Assembly: GCF_946902905.1 (NCBI RefSeq)
Contig: NZ_OX336385.1
Coordinates: 434,001 to 498,000, forward strand
DNA length: 64,000 nucleotides
Reading direction: 5' to 3'
From: Streptococcus sp. Marseille-Q6470
GTDB taxonomy: Bacteria; Bacillota; Bacilli; Lactobacillales; Streptococcaceae
Part shown: positions 24,198 to 34,695 of the stretch, piece after piece
How positions within the stretch are numbered: the first letter of the stretch is position 1
Layout: every line of letters starts with the position of its first letter
Notes under the pieces: model-generated
What the model was told of the DNA's origin: nothing
The model's input: the letters and a program-made list of their open reading frames with translations, nothing else
Databases searched by the model: none
Position numbers and translations under genes: made by a program

Positions 24198-25916
24198 ATG
24201 ACTTACCAAGAAAACTTCCAAAAATGGGCTGATTTCGCTGACCTACCAGATTACCTTCGTCGTGATTTGGAAAGCATGGATGAAAAAACAAAGGAAGACG
24301 CCTTTTACACAAACCTTGAATTTGGTACTGCTGGTATGCGTGGTTTGATTGGTGCTGGTACAAACCGCATTAATATCTATGTTGTTCGCCAAGCAACTGA
24401 AGGTTTGGCTCGTTTAATCGAATCAAAAGGTGGAAACGAAAAAGATCGTGGTGTTGCCATCGCTTATGATAGCCGTCACTTCTCTCCAGAATTTGCCTTT
24501 GAATCAGCAGCAGTTCTTGCAAAACACGGTATTAAATCATATGTCTTTGAAAGTCTCCGTCCAACTCCAGAACTTTCATTTGCTGTTCGTCACCTCAACT
24601 GTTTTGCAGGAATCATGATTACAGCTAGTCACAACCCAGCTCCATTTAACGGATACAAGGTTTACGGTGAAGATGGTGGCCAAATGCCTCCACACGATGC
24701 AGACGCTTTGACTACTTATATCCGTGCGATCGAAAATCCATTTGCTGTGGAAGTCGCTGATGTTGAGGCTGAAAAAGCATCTGGTTTGATTGAAGTTATT
24801 GGTGAATCAATCGATGCAGAATATCTCAAAGAAGTTAAAGATGTGAACATTAACCCTACTTTGATTGAAGAATTTGGTAAAGACATGAAGATTGTCTACA
24901 CTCCACTTCACGGTACTGGGGAAATGTTGGCTCGTCGTGCTCTTGCTCAAGCAGGATTTGATTCAGTACAAGTCGTTGAAGCTCAAGCAATTCCAGATCC
25001 AGATTTCTCTACTGTTAAATCTCCAAACCCAGAAAACCAAGCGGCCTTTGCCCTTGCTGAAGAACTTGGTCGTCAAGTTGGTGCAGATGTTCTTGTCGCA
25101 ACTGACCCTGACGCAGACCGTGTCGGTGTTGAAGTCCTTCAAAAAGATGGCAGCTACCTTAACCTTTCAGGTAACCAAATCGGTGCTATCATGGCTAAGT
25201 ACATCTTGGAAGCCCACAAAAACGCTGGAACCCTTCCAGAAAATGCAGCCCTTTGCAAATCAATTGTTTCAACTGACTTGGTAACTAAGATTGCTGAAAG
25301 CTACGGCGCAACCATGTTTAACGTCTTGACTGGTTTCAAATTTATCGCTGAAAAAATCCAAGAATTTGAAGAAAAACACAATCACACTTACATGATGGGA
25401 TTTGAAGAAAGCTTCGGTTACTTGATCAAACCATTCGTACGTGATAAAGACGCTATCCAAGCTGTCCTTGTTGTTGCTGAACTTGCAGCCTACTACCGCT
25501 CTCGTGGTTTGACACTTGCTGACGGTATCGAAGAAATCTACAAAGAGTACGGCTACTATGCTGAAAAGACAATCTCTGTTACTCTTTCTGGTGTTGACGG
25601 GGCTGAGCAAATCAAAGCCATTATGGCGAAATTCCGTGAAAACGGTCCAAAAGAGTTCAATGGAACTGCCATCGCTGTCGTTGAAGACTTCAAGGCTCAA
25701 ACTGCTACTGCTGCTGACGGAACTGTTACAAACTTGACAACTCCTCCAAGTGATGTTTTGAAATACACACTTGCTGACGGTTCATGGATTGCTGTTCGCC
25801 CTTCAGGAACAGAACCAAAAATCAAGTTTTACATTGCAGTTGTAGGTGAAACTAACGAAGATTCACAAACTAAGATCGCAAACATCGAAGCTGAAATCAA
25901 TGCTTTTGTAAGGTAA
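24198..25916 (+). CDS. pgm: Phosphoglucomutase
   Basis: A 572-residue alpha-D-phosphohexomutase. The phosphoserine loop is T-A-S144-H-N-P, the metal-binding loop D-P-D-A-D-R, the sugar-binding loop G-F-E-E-S, and the phosphate-binding loop R-P-S-G-T-E-P-K near the end. It interconverts glucose-1-phosphate and glucose-6-phosphate and so feeds UDP-glucose for capsule, teichoic acid and glycolipid synthesis. Codon use is strongly biased, fitting high expression. It is monocistronic, with its own extended -10 promoter and a complex double-hairpin repeat after the stop. Confidence 0.96.
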   Translation: MTYQENFQKWADFADLPDYLRRDLESMDEKTKEDAFYTNLEFGTAGMRGLIGAGTNRINIYVVRQATEGLARLIESKGGNEKDRGVAIAYDSRHFSPEFAFESAAVLAKHGIKSYVFESLRPTPELSFAVRHLNCFAGIMITASHNPAPFNGYKVYGEDGGQMPPHDADALTTYIRAIENPFAVEVADVEAEKASGLIEVIGESIDAEYLKEVKDVNINPTLIEEFGKDMKIVYTPLHGTGEMLARRALAQAGFDSVQVVEAQAIPDPDFSTVKSPNPENQAAFALAEELGRQVGADVLVATDPDADRVGVEVLQKDGSYLNLSGNQIGAIMAKYILEAHKNAGTLPENAALCKSIVSTDLVTKIAESYGATMFNVLTGFKFIAEKIQEFEEKHNHTYMMGFEESFGYLIKPFVRDKDAIQAVLVVAELAAYYRSRGLTLADGIEEIYKEYGYYAEKTISVTLSGVDGAEQIKAIMAKFRENGPKEFNGTAIAVVEDFKAQTATAADGTVTNLTTPPSDVLKYTLADGSWIAVRPSGTEPKIKFYIAVVGETNEDSQTKIANIEAEINAFVR

Positions 25917-25924
25917 GAAACATA

Positions 25925-26095
25925 AAGAGGCTGGGCATAGAGCATCCAGCCTCTTATAAGTTATAACAGCAAGACGCAGTAGCTGATTGGCATCTTTGTT
26001 CGACTTTTAAGCTCCAAAGATGATCTAATCAGCCTTGCGGGGGTGGGACAACGAACGATTTTTAGTCAAAATTCGTTCTGTCCCACTCCCTTTTT
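25925..26095 (+). repeat. Double-hairpin dispersed repeat, copy 1 (after pgm)
   Basis: Hairpin AAGAGGCTGG/CCAGCCTCTT (25925-25955), a spacer with AGCAAGACGCAGT at 25968-25980, then a long hairpin whose base is GTGGGACA (26043-26050)/TGTCCCAC (26079-26086) followed by a T-run. The same layout in the other orientation occurs at 52998-53170 after coiA-side sequence, with the 13-mer identical. The second hairpin should terminate pgm transcription. Confidence 0.75.
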
Positions 26096-26165
26096 CGTAT
26101 CAAATCTAAGCATTTTTAAAGACTTTATGGCATACTAGATTTATCAATGAAAAAGAGGTAAACTC

Positions 26166-26513
26166 ATGGAACAATTTTTAGAAAATATTAAAGATCTTGA
26201 AGTGACAACTGTTGCTCGTGCTCAAGAAGCTCTTGATAAAAAAGAAACTGCAACATTCTTTATCGGGCGTAAAACTTGTCCTTACTGCCGAAAATTTGCT
26301 ACAACATTAGCAGGCGTGGTTACTGAAACTAAAGCTCACATCTATTTCATTAATAGTGAAGAACCAAGTCAACTTGAAGCTTTGCGAGATTTCCGTTCAC
26401 GCTATGAAATTCCAACTGTACCAGGATTCGTTCATATTTCAAATGGACAAATCAAAGTCCGCTGTGACTCTTCAATGTCGGCTCAAGAAATCAAAGAATT
26501 CGCTGGATTGTAA
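26166..26513 (+). CDS. Thioredoxin-like protein (bacteriocin transport accessory type)
   Basis: A 115-residue thioredoxin-fold protein with the redox motif C-P-Y-C in GRKTCPYCRKF and a cis-proline loop IPTVPGF. No signal peptide or membrane anchor is present, so it is cytosolic. Such genes are often named bacteriocin transport accessory proteins, but no bacteriocin genes are near, and a general disulfide-reducing role is just as likely. Its promoter region contains TATGGCATACT about 40 bases upstream and the start has AAGAGG. A bidirectional terminator separates it from vicX. Confidence 0.82.
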   Translation: MEQFLENIKDLEVTTVARAQEALDKKETATFFIGRKTCPYCRKFATTLAGVVTETKAHIYFINSEEPSQLEALRDFRSRYEIPTVPGFVHISNGQIKVRCDSSMSAQEIKEFAGL

Positions 26514-26523
26514 AAATCATTAA

Positions 26524-26550
26524 AAAAAGAAGGCAATAGACCTTCTTTTT
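26524..26550. terminator. Bidirectional terminator between the thioredoxin-like gene and vicX
   Basis: Stem AAAAAGAAGG (26524-26533) with CCTTCTTTTT (26541-26550) around CAATAGA, between convergent genes. Confidence 0.88.
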
Positions 26551-27359
26551 TATATATCTGACAGTGGTGTTGCAGTATCAGGAGATGTATCGTAAACTTG
26601 AAAGTCCACTCCTACTCCTAGGTCTGCTTGCGCTAACTGATTGACCATGGTCATGTGAGCTAGCTCCTTGATATTATTCTCTTTAGATAAATGTCCTAGG
26701 TAAATCTTCTTGGTGCGATTACCTAGTGTGCGAATCATGGCATCGGCTCCATCTTCATTTGAGAGGTGACCAAGATCAGACAGAATCCTTTGCTTGAGTC
26801 GCCAAGCATAAGATCCAGCTCTCAGAATCTCGACATCGTGATTAGATTCAATCAAGTAGCCATCTGCATTCTCGACAATGCCAGCCATACGGTCACTGAC
26901 ATAACCTGTATCCGTCAGCATAACAAAGCTCTTGTCATCCTTCATAAAACGGTAGAATTGGGGAGCAACTGCATCATGGCTAACTCCAAAACTCTCAATG
27001 TCGATATCTCCAAATGTTTTAGTTTTCCCCATTTCAAAGATATGCTTTTGTGAAGAGTCAACTTTACCTAGATACTTACTATTTTCCATAGCTTGCCAGG
27101 TTTTATCATTGGCGTAAAGATCCATGCCATACTTACGGGCTAAAACTCCGACACCGTGAATATGGTCAGCATGCTCATGCGTAATCAAAATAGCATCCAA
27201 ATCTTCTGGTTTACGATTGATTTCACCCAATAAGCTTGTAATTTTTTTGCCAGATAAGCCGGCATCTACTAAAATCTTTTTCTTAGGGGTTTCTAGATAA
27301 AAGGAATTTCCACTAGAACCCGATGCTAAAATACTATATTTAAAGCCTGTTTCACTCAT
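26550..27359 (-). CDS. vicX: VicX/WalJ metallo-beta-lactamase-fold protein
   Basis: A 269-residue MBL-fold hydrolase. It begins YSILASGSSGN, has the metal motif H-E-H-A-D-H, further ligands in TDTGY and SNHD, and a final GHLSKEN. It is the third gene of the vicRKX unit, one base after vicK. The family (WalJ/YycJ) is a probable nuclease-like protein linked to the essential envelope two-component system and to DNA replication or competence in streptococci; its exact substrate is not settled. Translation is probably coupled to vicK. Confidence 0.93.
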   Translation of the reverse strand: MSETGFKYSILASGSSGNSFYLETPKKKILVDAGLSGKKITSLLGEINRKPEDLDAILITHEHADHIHGVGVLARKYGMDLYANDKTWQAMENSKYLGKVDSSQKHIFEMGKTKTFGDIDIESFGVSHDAVAPQFYRFMKDDKSFVMLTDTGYVSDRMAGIVENADGYLIESNHDVEILRAGSYAWRLKQRILSDLGHLSNEDGADAMIRTLGNRTKKIYLGHLSKENNIKELAHMTMVNQLAQADLGVGVDFQVYDTSPDTATPLSDI

Positions 27360-27360
27360 T

Positions 27361-28710
27361 CTAGTCTTCTACTTCATCCTCCCATACTTCTTCTTTTACA
27401 GCATCATTATCATAAGGAAGAACAATGGTAAAGGTTGAACCCTTGCCATATTCACTCTTGGCCCAGATAAAACCATTGTGTTGTTTGATGATTTCTTTTG
27501 CTATTGCAAGACCTAAACCAGTCCCACCTTGGGCACGACTTCTAGCCTTATCAACCCTGTAGAAACGGTCAAAAATCTTCGGTAAATCTTCTTTAGGAAT
27601 TCCAAGTCCTTGATCCGAAATTGATAAAATCATCTGGTCATCTGTGGTTTTCATACTAACTGTAATTTTACCACCATCTGGAGAATATTTGATAGCATTA
27701 TTTAAAATATTATCAATTACCTGAGTCATCTTATCTGTATCAATTTCAATCCAGACCGATGTAATCGGATAATCCCGAACCAACTCGTATTTTTTTTCTT
27801 CATCCTGCGTTCGCATCTTGTCGAAACGATTAAGGATAAATGTGATGAATGCTGTGAAGTTAATCAACTCAACATCCAAATGACCGGTTGCATTATCAAT
27901 GCGCGAAAGATGCAAGAGGTCCGTTACCATTCGCATCATGCGGTTAGTCTCATTTAGAGATACTTTGATAAAATCAGGAGCAACAGGTTCATATAATGCA
28001 CCCTCATCCAAGGCTTCTAGGTAAGATTTTACACTGGTCAAAGGAGTTCGCAATTCATGACTAACATTTGAAACGAATAGTCTTCTCTCGCGTTCTTCTT
28101 TCTCTTGTTCAGTCGTATCATGTAGGACTGCTACCAAACCAGAGATAAAGCCAGATTCTCTACGAATCAAGGCAAAACGCACACGCAAGCTGACGTACTC
28201 CCCATTTACATTTTGGGAATAAATCATCAATTCAGGACTTTGAGTAATCAAGTCTCTCAGTTCATACTCATCTTCAATCTTGAGCAACTCTAAAATGTTC
28301 TGATTGAGCGCATCATCACTTTCGATCCCAAGTTGTCTTTTAGCCATATCATTAATCATAGTGATTTGACCACGACGATTGGTTGCAAGAACCCCATCTG
28401 TCATATATGACAGGATACTATGCAATCTTTTACTTTCCTGCTCAAGGTTTTCTTGAGTTAGACGAATAACTTCAGACAAATCATTTAAGTTATTCGTAAT
28501 GTTAGTGATTTCAGTATTCCCCTGCATATCTAATACCTGAGAATAATCACCAGCAATTAAATCTTTAATCTTTTGATTTAACTGTTTGAGTCGAATATTA
28601 TCTCTACGGCCTTCAAGCAAGAGAAAGCTAACAAGCATGATAAAACCAATTAATATGAGTACAAAGACGAAATCTCTGGTTAAAATTGTTTGTTTAATTA
28701 TATCAATCAT
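27361..28710 (-). CDS. vicK: Sensor histidine kinase VicK/WalK
   Basis: A 449-residue kinase. A single membrane helix (about residues 12-32) distinguishes the streptococcal form from the two-helix WalK of other Firmicutes. It is followed by a HAMP-like stretch (to about 90), a PAS domain (about 95-200), a HisKA domain with the phospho-acceptor H218 in [12 protein letters not shown], and an ATPase domain with [17 protein letters not shown] and [12 protein letters not shown] boxes. It phosphorylates VicR and controls cell-wall hydrolases and envelope genes. It overlaps vicR by 8 bases. Confidence 0.97.
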   Translation of the reverse strand: MIDIIKQTILTRDFVFVLILIGFIMLVSFLLLEGRRDNIRLKQLNQKIKDLIAGDYSQVLDMQGNTEITNITNNLNDLSEVIRLTQENLEQESKRLHSILSYMTDGVLATNRRGQITMINDMAKRQLGIESDDALNQNILELLKIEDEYELRDLITQSPELMIYSQNVNGEYVSLRVRFALIRRESGFISGLVAVLHDTTEQEKEERERRLFVSNVSHELRTPLTSVKSYLEALDEGALYEPVAPDFIKVSLNETNRMMRMVTDLLHLSRIDNATGHLDVELINFTAFITFILNRFDKMRTQDEEKKYELVRDYPITSVWIEIDTDKMTQVIDNILNNAIKYSPDGGKITVSMKTTDDQMILSISDQGLGIPKEDLPKIFDRFYRVDKARSRAQGGTGLGLAIAKEIIKQHNGFIWAKSEYGKGSTFTIVLPYDNDAVKEEVWEDEVED

Positions 28711-29407
28711 TATTTCTCATATAATAACCCACACCACGACGAGTTAAGATATATTCAGGTCTACTTGGTGTATCTTCAATCTTCTCACGTAGACGTCTAA
28801 TGGTAACATCGACAGTACGAACATCACCAAAATAGTCATAGCCCCAAACAGTCTCAAGGAGATGTTCACGGGTAATAACTTGACCAAGATGAGAAGCTAA
28901 GTGATGCAACAACTCAAACTCTCTGTGAGTTAGGTCCAATTCTTCTCCATATTTTTTGGCTACATAAGCATCTGGAAGAATCTCTAAATCTCCAATTTGA
29001 AGACTTTGTAATTTAGTATCTTCCTCTTGGTTATCTACTGCTACTAACTCCGTACGACGAAGAAGAGCCTTAACACGCGCTTGTAGCTCACGATTTGAAA
29101 ATGGCTTAGTCACATAATCATCCGCCCCAAGCTCAAGACCAATAACCTTATCAAACTCACTATCTTTTGCTGAAAGCATGATAATTGGAACACTGCTTGT
29201 CTTGCGAATTGTTTTAGCCACTTCAAGACCATCAATCTCTGGGAGCATCAAATCCAAGATAATAATATCTGGTTTTTCAGCTTCGAACAGCTCAATTGCT
29301 TCGCGTCCATTAAAGGCTGTAATCACTTCATAGCCTTCCTTGGTCATATTAAACTTAATAATATCTGAGATTGGTTTTTCATCATCTACAATCAATATTT
29401 TTTTCAT
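28703..29407 (-). CDS. vicR: Response regulator VicR/WalR
   Basis: A 234-residue OmpR-type regulator. The receiver domain has the acidic pair in IVDDE, the phosphorylated D52 ([11 protein letters not shown]), the threonine/serine in LSAKD and K in YVTKPF; the C-terminal winged helix ends [13 protein letters not shown]...RRGVGYYM. The DNA-binding wing and recognition helix are typical of WalR. It is the essential regulator of peptidoglycan hydrolase genes in streptococci. It heads the vicRKX operon; the 68 bases upstream separate it from mutY, which is transcribed in the same direction. Confidence 0.97.
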   Translation of the reverse strand: MKKILIVDDEKPISDIIKFNMTKEGYEVITAFNGREAIELFEAEKPDIIILDLMLPEIDGLEVAKTIRKTSSVPIIMLSAKDSEFDKVIGLELGADDYVTKPFSNRELQARVKALLRRTELVAVDNQEEDTKLQSLQIGDLEILPDAYVAKKYGEELDLTHREFELLHHLASHLGQVITREHLLETVWGYDYFGDVRTVDVTIRRLREKIEDTPSRPEYILTRRGVGYYMRNND

Positions 29408-29475
29408 ATAGTCACCTTTTTCCTTGTATCAATTATACCAAAAAAATGCAAAGAAGACACGAAAGACTAGTGTTG

Positions 29476-30636
29476 TCAGCATCTTTTTGAATACTCTTGC
29501 CAAATTTTTTGCTGAGGTTTTGCAAGTGGGTAGAGGTCAAACTCTTCAGGAGTTAACCAAACTACCTCTTTATCACAATATTCTTTGCTATCAACTACTT
29601 GCCCGGATAGGATTCGTACATGCCACTTTCGATGGCTAAAGACATGTTTCACTTCTTCAAAATGAGTATCCTGCCAGTCAACCTCTAAATCATAATCCTG
29701 CTCAAAACTGTCTTGAGGTGATGGACCGAATTGCAGTGATGCTTCGGAAACCTGATTAAAGAGATTTAACTCTTCTTCGTCTTTTGAAAATTCATCTACC
29801 TCAATCAAGGGGAAATGCCAAAATCCAGCGAGTAACTTTTCACTTTCATTCTTTTCTAGTAAAAACTGTCCTTTAGCATTTTGAACAACTAAGGCATTTA
29901 GATAAATGGGAACGGGCTTTTTCTTTGGCGCTTTAATGGGATAGCGATCCATAGTCCCGTGCTGATAAGCTGCGCTAAATTCCTTAATTGGACTATCTTG
30001 AGGCCTAGGATTGACCGGCGCTTCAATATCAGAACCTAAATCCATCAAAGCCTGATTAAAATCACCTGGACGATTTGGATCAATTAAGATTTCCATCATT
30101 GCTTGAAATATCTTGCGATTTGAAGGATTTCCAATATCATGATTCACTTCAAAAAGGCGAGCTAAAACACGCATGACATTCCCATCTACTGCAGGTTGTG
30201 GAAGATTAAAGGCAATACTTGAAATAGCACCCGCCGTATAAGGACCAATCCCCTTCAAACTTGAAATACCTTCGTAAGTTGATGGAAACTCTCCATTAAA
30301 TTCGTTCATAATCTGCTGAGCTGCTGCTTGCATATTGCGAACACGCGAATAATATCCGAGACCTTCCCACGCCTTTAATAAGTCTTCTTCAGGTGCAGTT
30401 GCTAAACTCTCTACAATTGGAAATCTTTCTAAAAAACGTTCGTAATAGGGAATAACTGTATCAACTCTTGTCTGCTGCAACATGATTTCAGATACCCAGA
30501 TATGGTAAGGATTTTTGCTTCTTCTCCAAGGTAAATCTCGTCTATTTTCATCATACCAGGCTAACAGTTTTTGACGGAAAGAGAGAATTTTCTCCTCTTC
30601 CCACATGGTCACACCGTATTTCTCCAAATCTAACAT
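29476..30636 (-). CDS. mutY: A/G-specific adenine glycosylase
   Basis: A 386-residue MutY. The helix-hairpin-helix is LKGIGPYTAGAISSIAF, with the catalytic aspartate in QPAVDGNVMRV. The usual four-cysteine iron-sulfur cluster of MutY is absent after the HhH domain (the QALMDLGSDIEAPVNPRP segment has no cysteine), as in some Firmicutes. A C-terminal NUDIX-like 8-oxoG recognition domain follows. It removes adenine mispaired with 8-oxoguanine; mutM at 59.5 kb acts in the same pathway. I place the start at 30636 (MLDLEKYG). No Shine-Dalgarno precedes it; a TGCTATACT box ends 6 bases upstream. Confidence 0.92.
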   Translation of the reverse strand: MLDLEKYGVTMWEEEKILSFRQKLLAWYDENRRDLPWRRSKNPYHIWVSEIMLQQTRVDTVIPYYERFLERFPIVESLATAPEEDLLKAWEGLGYYSRVRNMQAAAQQIMNEFNGEFPSTYEGISSLKGIGPYTAGAISSIAFNLPQPAVDGNVMRVLARLFEVNHDIGNPSNRKIFQAMMEILIDPNRPGDFNQALMDLGSDIEAPVNPRPQDSPIKEFSAAYQHGTMDRYPIKAPKKKPVPIYLNALVVQNAKGQFLLEKNESEKLLAGFWHFPLIEVDEFSKDEEELNLFNQVSEASLQFGPSPQDSFEQDYDLEVDWQDTHFEEVKHVFSHRKWHVRILSGQVVDSKEYCDKEVVWLTPEEFDLYPLAKPQQKIWQEYSKRC

Positions 30637-30642
30637 ATATCT

Positions 30643-30651
30643 AGTATAGCA
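30643..30651 (-). promoter_or_regulatory. Extended -10 box of mutY
   Basis: TGC-TATACT on the minus strand, with the hexamer at 30643-30648, ends 6 bases before the A of the mutY ATG, so transcription would start at or next to the start codon. Confidence 0.6.
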
Positions 30652-30807
30652 TAACCTTAGAGGATACTCAAAAAATGAAAATTGTCCTTGTTTTAGAATT
30701 GGCTCTCTTATCATGTCTGACTATAAGTCATATCTCTACTCTTTCTGTTATTTTCTATGATTTTTTGATATAATGACTCTTGAATGATTCTTTAAAAGGA
30801 GAGATCC

Positions 30808-33087
30808 ATGCGTTTTAATCAATTTAGTTATTATTCCGTTACAAACCAAGAAGCTCTGCAAGAATTATCTGAACTGGGCTTCAAGTTTGATAAATCAACT
30901 TCAGCAAAAGAACAGTTTGAAGCATTTGTTAGAACTTGTTTTTTTAATTACAAAAATACGGAATATCCCCTCACTACTTTAGCAGTTGATAAAGAAACTG
31001 ATTTGCTTACTTTCTTTAATTCAGACCGTGAATTGACAGCAGAAATTTTCTACACTGTTGCCTTTCAATTGCTTGGATTCAGTTACTTAGTAGACTTTGA
31101 AGATGGTCTTGCTTTTCACAAAGAAACAGCGTTTCCGATTGTTTACGGAGATTTAATCGACAATCTCTATCAACTTCTAAATACACGCACTAAAAAAGGA
31201 AATACCTTAATTGATCAGTTAGTTAGTGATGGACTCATTTCTGAGGACAATAACTATCACTACTTCAATGGCAAGAGTTTGGCAACCTTCTCTGCAAACA
31301 ATGTCATTCGTGAAGTAGTTTATGTAGAGACTCGTGTTGATTCTGATAGAGATGGACTTCCTGATCTTATTAAGGTAAATGTCATTCGTCCAGCTTACAA
31401 TGGAAAGATTCCAGCTGTTATGACAGCAAGTCCATATCATCAAGGAACCAATGACAAAGCAAGCGATAAGGCTCTTTACAAGATGGAAGCTGAGCTAGCA
31501 GTCAAGGAACCACATGAAATTTCACTAGAGCAACCGACATTAGACCTAGTTGAACCAGTTGTAGAAGCTGAACTAGTTCCAGAAGCTGAAGAAAAGCTCA
31601 CTCATATCAATAGCAGCTACACACTTAATGATTACTTCCTTCCAAGAGGATTTGCCAATATCTACGTATCAGGTCTTGGTACCAAAGATTCACAAGGTTT
31701 AATGACCAATGGAGATTACCGTCAAGTTGAAGCTTATAAGAATGTTATCGATTGGCTAAATGGTCGTTGTCGTGCTTTTACGGATCATAGTCGTAAACGT
31801 CATGTAAAAGCTGATTGGTCAAACGGTAAAGTCGCGACTACAGGACTTTCTTACCTAGGAACAATGTCTAACGGTATTGCTAGCACAGGAGTTGATGGTT
31901 TAGAGGTTATTATTGCAGAAGCAGGTATCTCATCATGGTACAACTATTACCGTGAAAATGGTCTTGTGACAAGCCCAGGCGGCTATCCTGGAGAAGACTT
32001 CGATTCATTAGATGAATTAACTTATTCTCGCAATCTCTTAGCTGGTGACTTTATTCGTGGAAACGAGGCTCATAAAGCATCCATAGAAGAACTTAAGAAA
32101 AATCTAGACCGTAAAACTGGGGACTATAACCAATTTTGGCATGACAGAAACTATCTACTCAACGCCCAGAAAGTTAAAGCCGAGGTTGTCTTTACCCACG
32201 GTTCTCAAGACTGGAATGTGAAACCACTTCATGTCTATCAAATGTTCAATGCTCTTCCAAGCCATATTAAAAAACACCTCTTTTATCATAATGGCGCTCA
32301 CGTTTATATGAACAACTGGCAGTCGATTGATTTTCGGGAGTCTATGAACGCTCTTTTGACACAAAAATTATTGGGTCAAGAGACTGACCACCAACTTCCA
32401 AAAGTCGTGTGGCAAGACAACACTGCTCCTCAAACCTGGCTGTCACTTGAAGATTTTGGAAATCAAACTGAACATAAAACTTTCTCTTTAGGTACTGAAG
32501 AAGCTGTCATTGAAAATCATTACCAAGATTCTGACTTCGAACGTTTTGGAAAAACCTACCAAACCTTTAATAATGAACTCTATCAAGGCAAGGTGAATCA
32601 GATTACCATTGATCTTCCAGTGACTGAAGATCTTCATATCAATGGTCGTGTTAAACTAAACCTTCGTCTCAAGTCAAGTACCAATAAAGGCCTTCTCTCT
32701 GCTCAACTTCTCGAACTTGGTCAAAAGAAATACCTTCAACCATATCCAGGAGTCTTATACGGTCGAACACTAGATAATGGTCGTTATCACATGTTAGACA
32801 ATCTCTGTGAGCTACCATTTAGCCCAAATGCTCAGCGCGTCATCACCAAAGGCTATCTCAACCTCCAAAATCGTCATGATTTATTAAAAATTGAAGAAGT
32901 TAAACCAGATAAATGGATGGAATTCCAATTTGAATTGCAACCAACAATTTACAAACTAAAAGAGGGCGATACCCTCCGTCTCGTTCTTTATACTACTGAC
33001 TTTGAAATTACTGTTCGTGACAATACAGATTATCAATTAACTGTAGACCTTGCTAAGTCTAGTCTAGAAATTCCCTATCAACAGTAG
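30808..33087 (+). CDS. pepX: X-prolyl dipeptidyl aminopeptidase
   Basis: A 759-residue serine peptidase of the S15 family. The nucleophile lies in G-L-S348-Y-L-G, the same number as in lactococcal PepX, with the DGLPD segment in the alpha/beta-hydrolase core, the catalytic aspartate in GSQDWNVK and histidine in YHNGAHVYM. An N-terminal PepX-N helical domain and a C-terminal jelly-roll domain complete it. It releases X-Pro dipeptides from peptide N-termini in the cytosol and helps use proline-rich peptides. AAAGGAGAG precedes the ATG, and TATAAT lies about 30 bases upstream. Divergent from mutY. Confidence 0.97.
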   Translation: MRFNQFSYYSVTNQEALQELSELGFKFDKSTSAKEQFEAFVRTCFFNYKNTEYPLTTLAVDKETDLLTFFNSDRELTAEIFYTVAFQLLGFSYLVDFEDGLAFHKETAFPIVYGDLIDNLYQLLNTRTKKGNTLIDQLVSDGLISEDNNYHYFNGKSLATFSANNVIREVVYVETRVDSDRDGLPDLIKVNVIRPAYNGKIPAVMTASPYHQGTNDKASDKALYKMEAELAVKEPHEISLEQPTLDLVEPVVEAELVPEAEEKLTHINSSYTLNDYFLPRGFANIYVSGLGTKDSQGLMTNGDYRQVEAYKNVIDWLNGRCRAFTDHSRKRHVKADWSNGKVATTGLSYLGTMSNGIASTGVDGLEVIIAEAGISSWYNYYRENGLVTSPGGYPGEDFDSLDELTYSRNLLAGDFIRGNEAHKASIEELKKNLDRKTGDYNQFWHDRNYLLNAQKVKAEVVFTHGSQDWNVKPLHVYQMFNALPSHIKKHLFYHNGAHVYMNNWQSIDFRESMNALLTQKLLGQETDHQLPKVVWQDNTAPQTWLSLEDFGNQTEHKTFSLGTEEAVIENHYQDSDFERFGKTYQTFNNELYQGKVNQITIDLPVTEDLHINGRVKLNLRLKSSTNKGLLSAQLLELGQKKYLQPYPGVLYGRTLDNGRYHMLDNLCELPFSPNAQRVITKGYLNLQNRHDLLKIEEVKPDKWMEFQFELQPTIYKLKEGDTLRLVLYTTDFEITVRDNTDYQLTVDLAKSSLEIPYQQ

Positions 33088-33101
33088 TTAGTGAATCAGA
33101 A

Positions 33102-33132
33102 AACCCGTGATAAGTTTATCACGGGTTCTTTT
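33102..33132. terminator. Terminator of pepX
   Basis: Stem AACCCGTGATA with TATCACGGGTT (33102-33127), followed by TTCTTTTA, between pepX and the convergent small gene. Confidence 0.85.
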
Positions 33133-33136
33133 ATTC

Positions 33137-33298
33137 TTATTTTTTTTCTTCGGCTTGTTTTTTCATTCTCGCAAGTCTCAATGAACGATTGGGATTGAGG
33201 CGATTAAAAAGTTCTTCTAATTTCTTTTCATTCCAGACGTCTGCTGCAGAAACAAAATTTCCATCAGCATCTCGGAAAGATATTGGTTTATCACCCAT
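33137..33298 (-). CDS. Small conserved streptococcal protein, 53 residues
   Basis: A 53-residue protein beginning MGDKPISFRDADGNFVSAAD and ending in a basic R-L-A-R-M-K-K-Q tail. The ATG at 33298 follows AGGAGATAGCT. A near-identical short protein sits next to obg in pneumococcal genomes as I remember them. No domain is recognised; it is soluble and basic at its end, so nucleic-acid or ribosome contact is possible but unproven. It lies 9 bases downstream of obg in the same direction and is probably co-transcribed with it. Confidence 0.85.
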   Translation of the reverse strand: MGDKPISFRDADGNFVSAADVWNEKKLEELFNRLNPNRSLRLARMKKQAEEKK

Positions 33299-33307
33299 AG
33301 CTATCTC

Positions 33308-34618
33308 CTAGTCTACAAATTCAAACTCAAATTTTCCAATACGGACAAGGTCGCCGTCCTTAGCGCCACGAGCACGAAGAGCTTCATCAACACCCATACC
33401 ACGCAACTGACGAGCAAACTTCATGACAGACTCATCACGGTCAAAGTTAGTCATATTAAAGAGTTTCATGAGTTTTTCACCTGAAAGAACCCATGTTGCA
33501 TCATCGTCACGACCAATCTCAAATGGTTTTTCTTCTTCATCGAAGCCATAGTAAGCCTCTTCTTCCATTTCTGATTCGTCATAAAGAAGGAATTCTGGCG
33601 TTTTATCAAGAAGCTCAGCCGTTGCGTCTAATAGCGGTGCAAGTCCTTGCTTAGTCAAACCTGAAATTGGGAAGATTGGTGGTAATTCTTCAAATTCATC
33701 ATAATTAGCAGCCAATTTTTTCTTGAATTCTTCAAGGTTTTCTTGACTCTCAGGCATATCCATTTTATTGGCAACAATAATCTGTGGACGCTCCATCAGA
33801 CGAAGATTGTAAGATTCAAGTTCCTTATTGATTGCTAGATAGTCCTCGTAAGGATCACGTCCTTCGCTAGCTGACATATCAATGATATGTAGGATAACAC
33901 GAGTACGCTCGATATGGCGCAAGAACTGAGTTCCTAGTCCAACACCTTGGCTAGCACCTTCAATCAATCCAGGAAGGTCTGCAACGGCAAAGGATTCACC
34001 GGACTGGGTACAAACCATACCAAGATTTGGAACAATTGTCGTAAAGTGGTAGGCACCAATTTTTGGCTTAGCAGAGGTAATCACGCTAAGGAGTGTTGAT
34101 TTACCGACAGATGGGAAGCCAACTAAGCCAACATCCGCAAGAATTTTAAGTTCTAACTGTAATTCACGTTCCTGACCTGGTTCTCCATTTTCTGAGATTT
34201 CTGGTGCAGGATTTTTTGGTGTTGCAAAACGGATATTTCCTCGACCACCACGACCACCGTGGGCCACAATGAATTCTTGCCCATTCTCAATCAAATCTGT
34301 AATAATTTTTCCTGTTTCAGCGTCACGCACGGTTGTTCCTTGAGGCACACGGACAATCAAGTCTTCTGCCCCTCTACCGTGCATCCCTTTGGTCATTCCC
34401 TTCTCGCCAGATTGGGCTTTGAAATGACGATTGTAACGGAAGTCCATAAGGGTACGTAAACCTTCGTCTACAACGAAAACAACGTTACCACCACGTCCTC
34501 CATCACCGCCCCATGGTCCACCATTAGGGACGTATTTTTCACGACGAAAGGCAACCATGCCATCGCCACCATTACCAGCCTTTACTTTAATCTTGGCTGT
34601 ATCTAAAAACATACTCAT
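33308..34618 (-). CDS. obgE: Obg GTPase
   Basis: A 436-residue Obg/CgtA protein. The glycine-rich OBG fold occupies about residues 1-158 ([28 protein letters not shown]), followed by the G domain with G1 [10 protein letters not shown]3 D-L-P-G, G4 N-K-M-D and G5 S-G-L, and a C-terminal OCT domain. It is an essential ribosome-associated GTPase involved in 50S maturation and stringent-type control. The start uses ATG 34618 after AGAAGAGAA; a second ATG two codons on is possible. Confidence 0.96.
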   Translation of the reverse strand: MSMFLDTAKIKVKAGNGGDGMVAFRREKYVPNGGPWGGDGGRGGNVVFVVDEGLRTLMDFRYNRHFKAQSGEKGMTKGMHGRGAEDLIVRVPQGTTVRDAETGKIITDLIENGQEFIVAHGGRGGRGNIRFATPKNPAPEISENGEPGQERELQLELKILADVGLVGFPSVGKSTLLSVITSAKPKIGAYHFTTIVPNLGMVCTQSGESFAVADLPGLIEGASQGVGLGTQFLRHIERTRVILHIIDMSASEGRDPYEDYLAINKELESYNLRLMERPQIIVANKMDMPESQENLEEFKKKLAANYDEFEELPPIFPISGLTKQGLAPLLDATAELLDKTPEFLLYDESEMEEEAYYGFDEEEKPFEIGRDDDATWVLSGEKLMKLFNMTNFDRDESVMKFARQLRGMGVDEALRARGAKDGDLVRIGKFEFEFVD

Positions 34619-34634
34619 ATTCTCTTCTCACTTC

Positions 34635-34663
34635 AAAAAGGGCTGGGAAATCCCAGTCACCCA
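34635..34663 (-). terminator. Terminator-like hairpin upstream of obg
   Basis: On the minus strand CTGGGA/TCCCAG (34643-34656) extended by GGG/CCC and followed by TTTTT (34635-34639), after the DUF4044 gene. Confidence 0.65.
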
Positions 34664-34695
34664 ACTTATTGCCAAACAATAAAATGATTAACTTT

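Noticed and set aside
29476..30714. Longer mutY frame starting upstream of 30636
   Set aside because: It would read through the promoter box and lacks similarity to known MutY N-termini.
30675..30773. Rightward 32-residue hydrophobic frame (MKIVLVLELALLSCL) in the mutY-pepX gap, resembling a short signalling peptide
   Set aside because: No Shine-Dalgarno before the ATG, which is preceded by an A-run, and it overlaps the promoter regions of both neighbouring genes; probably chance.
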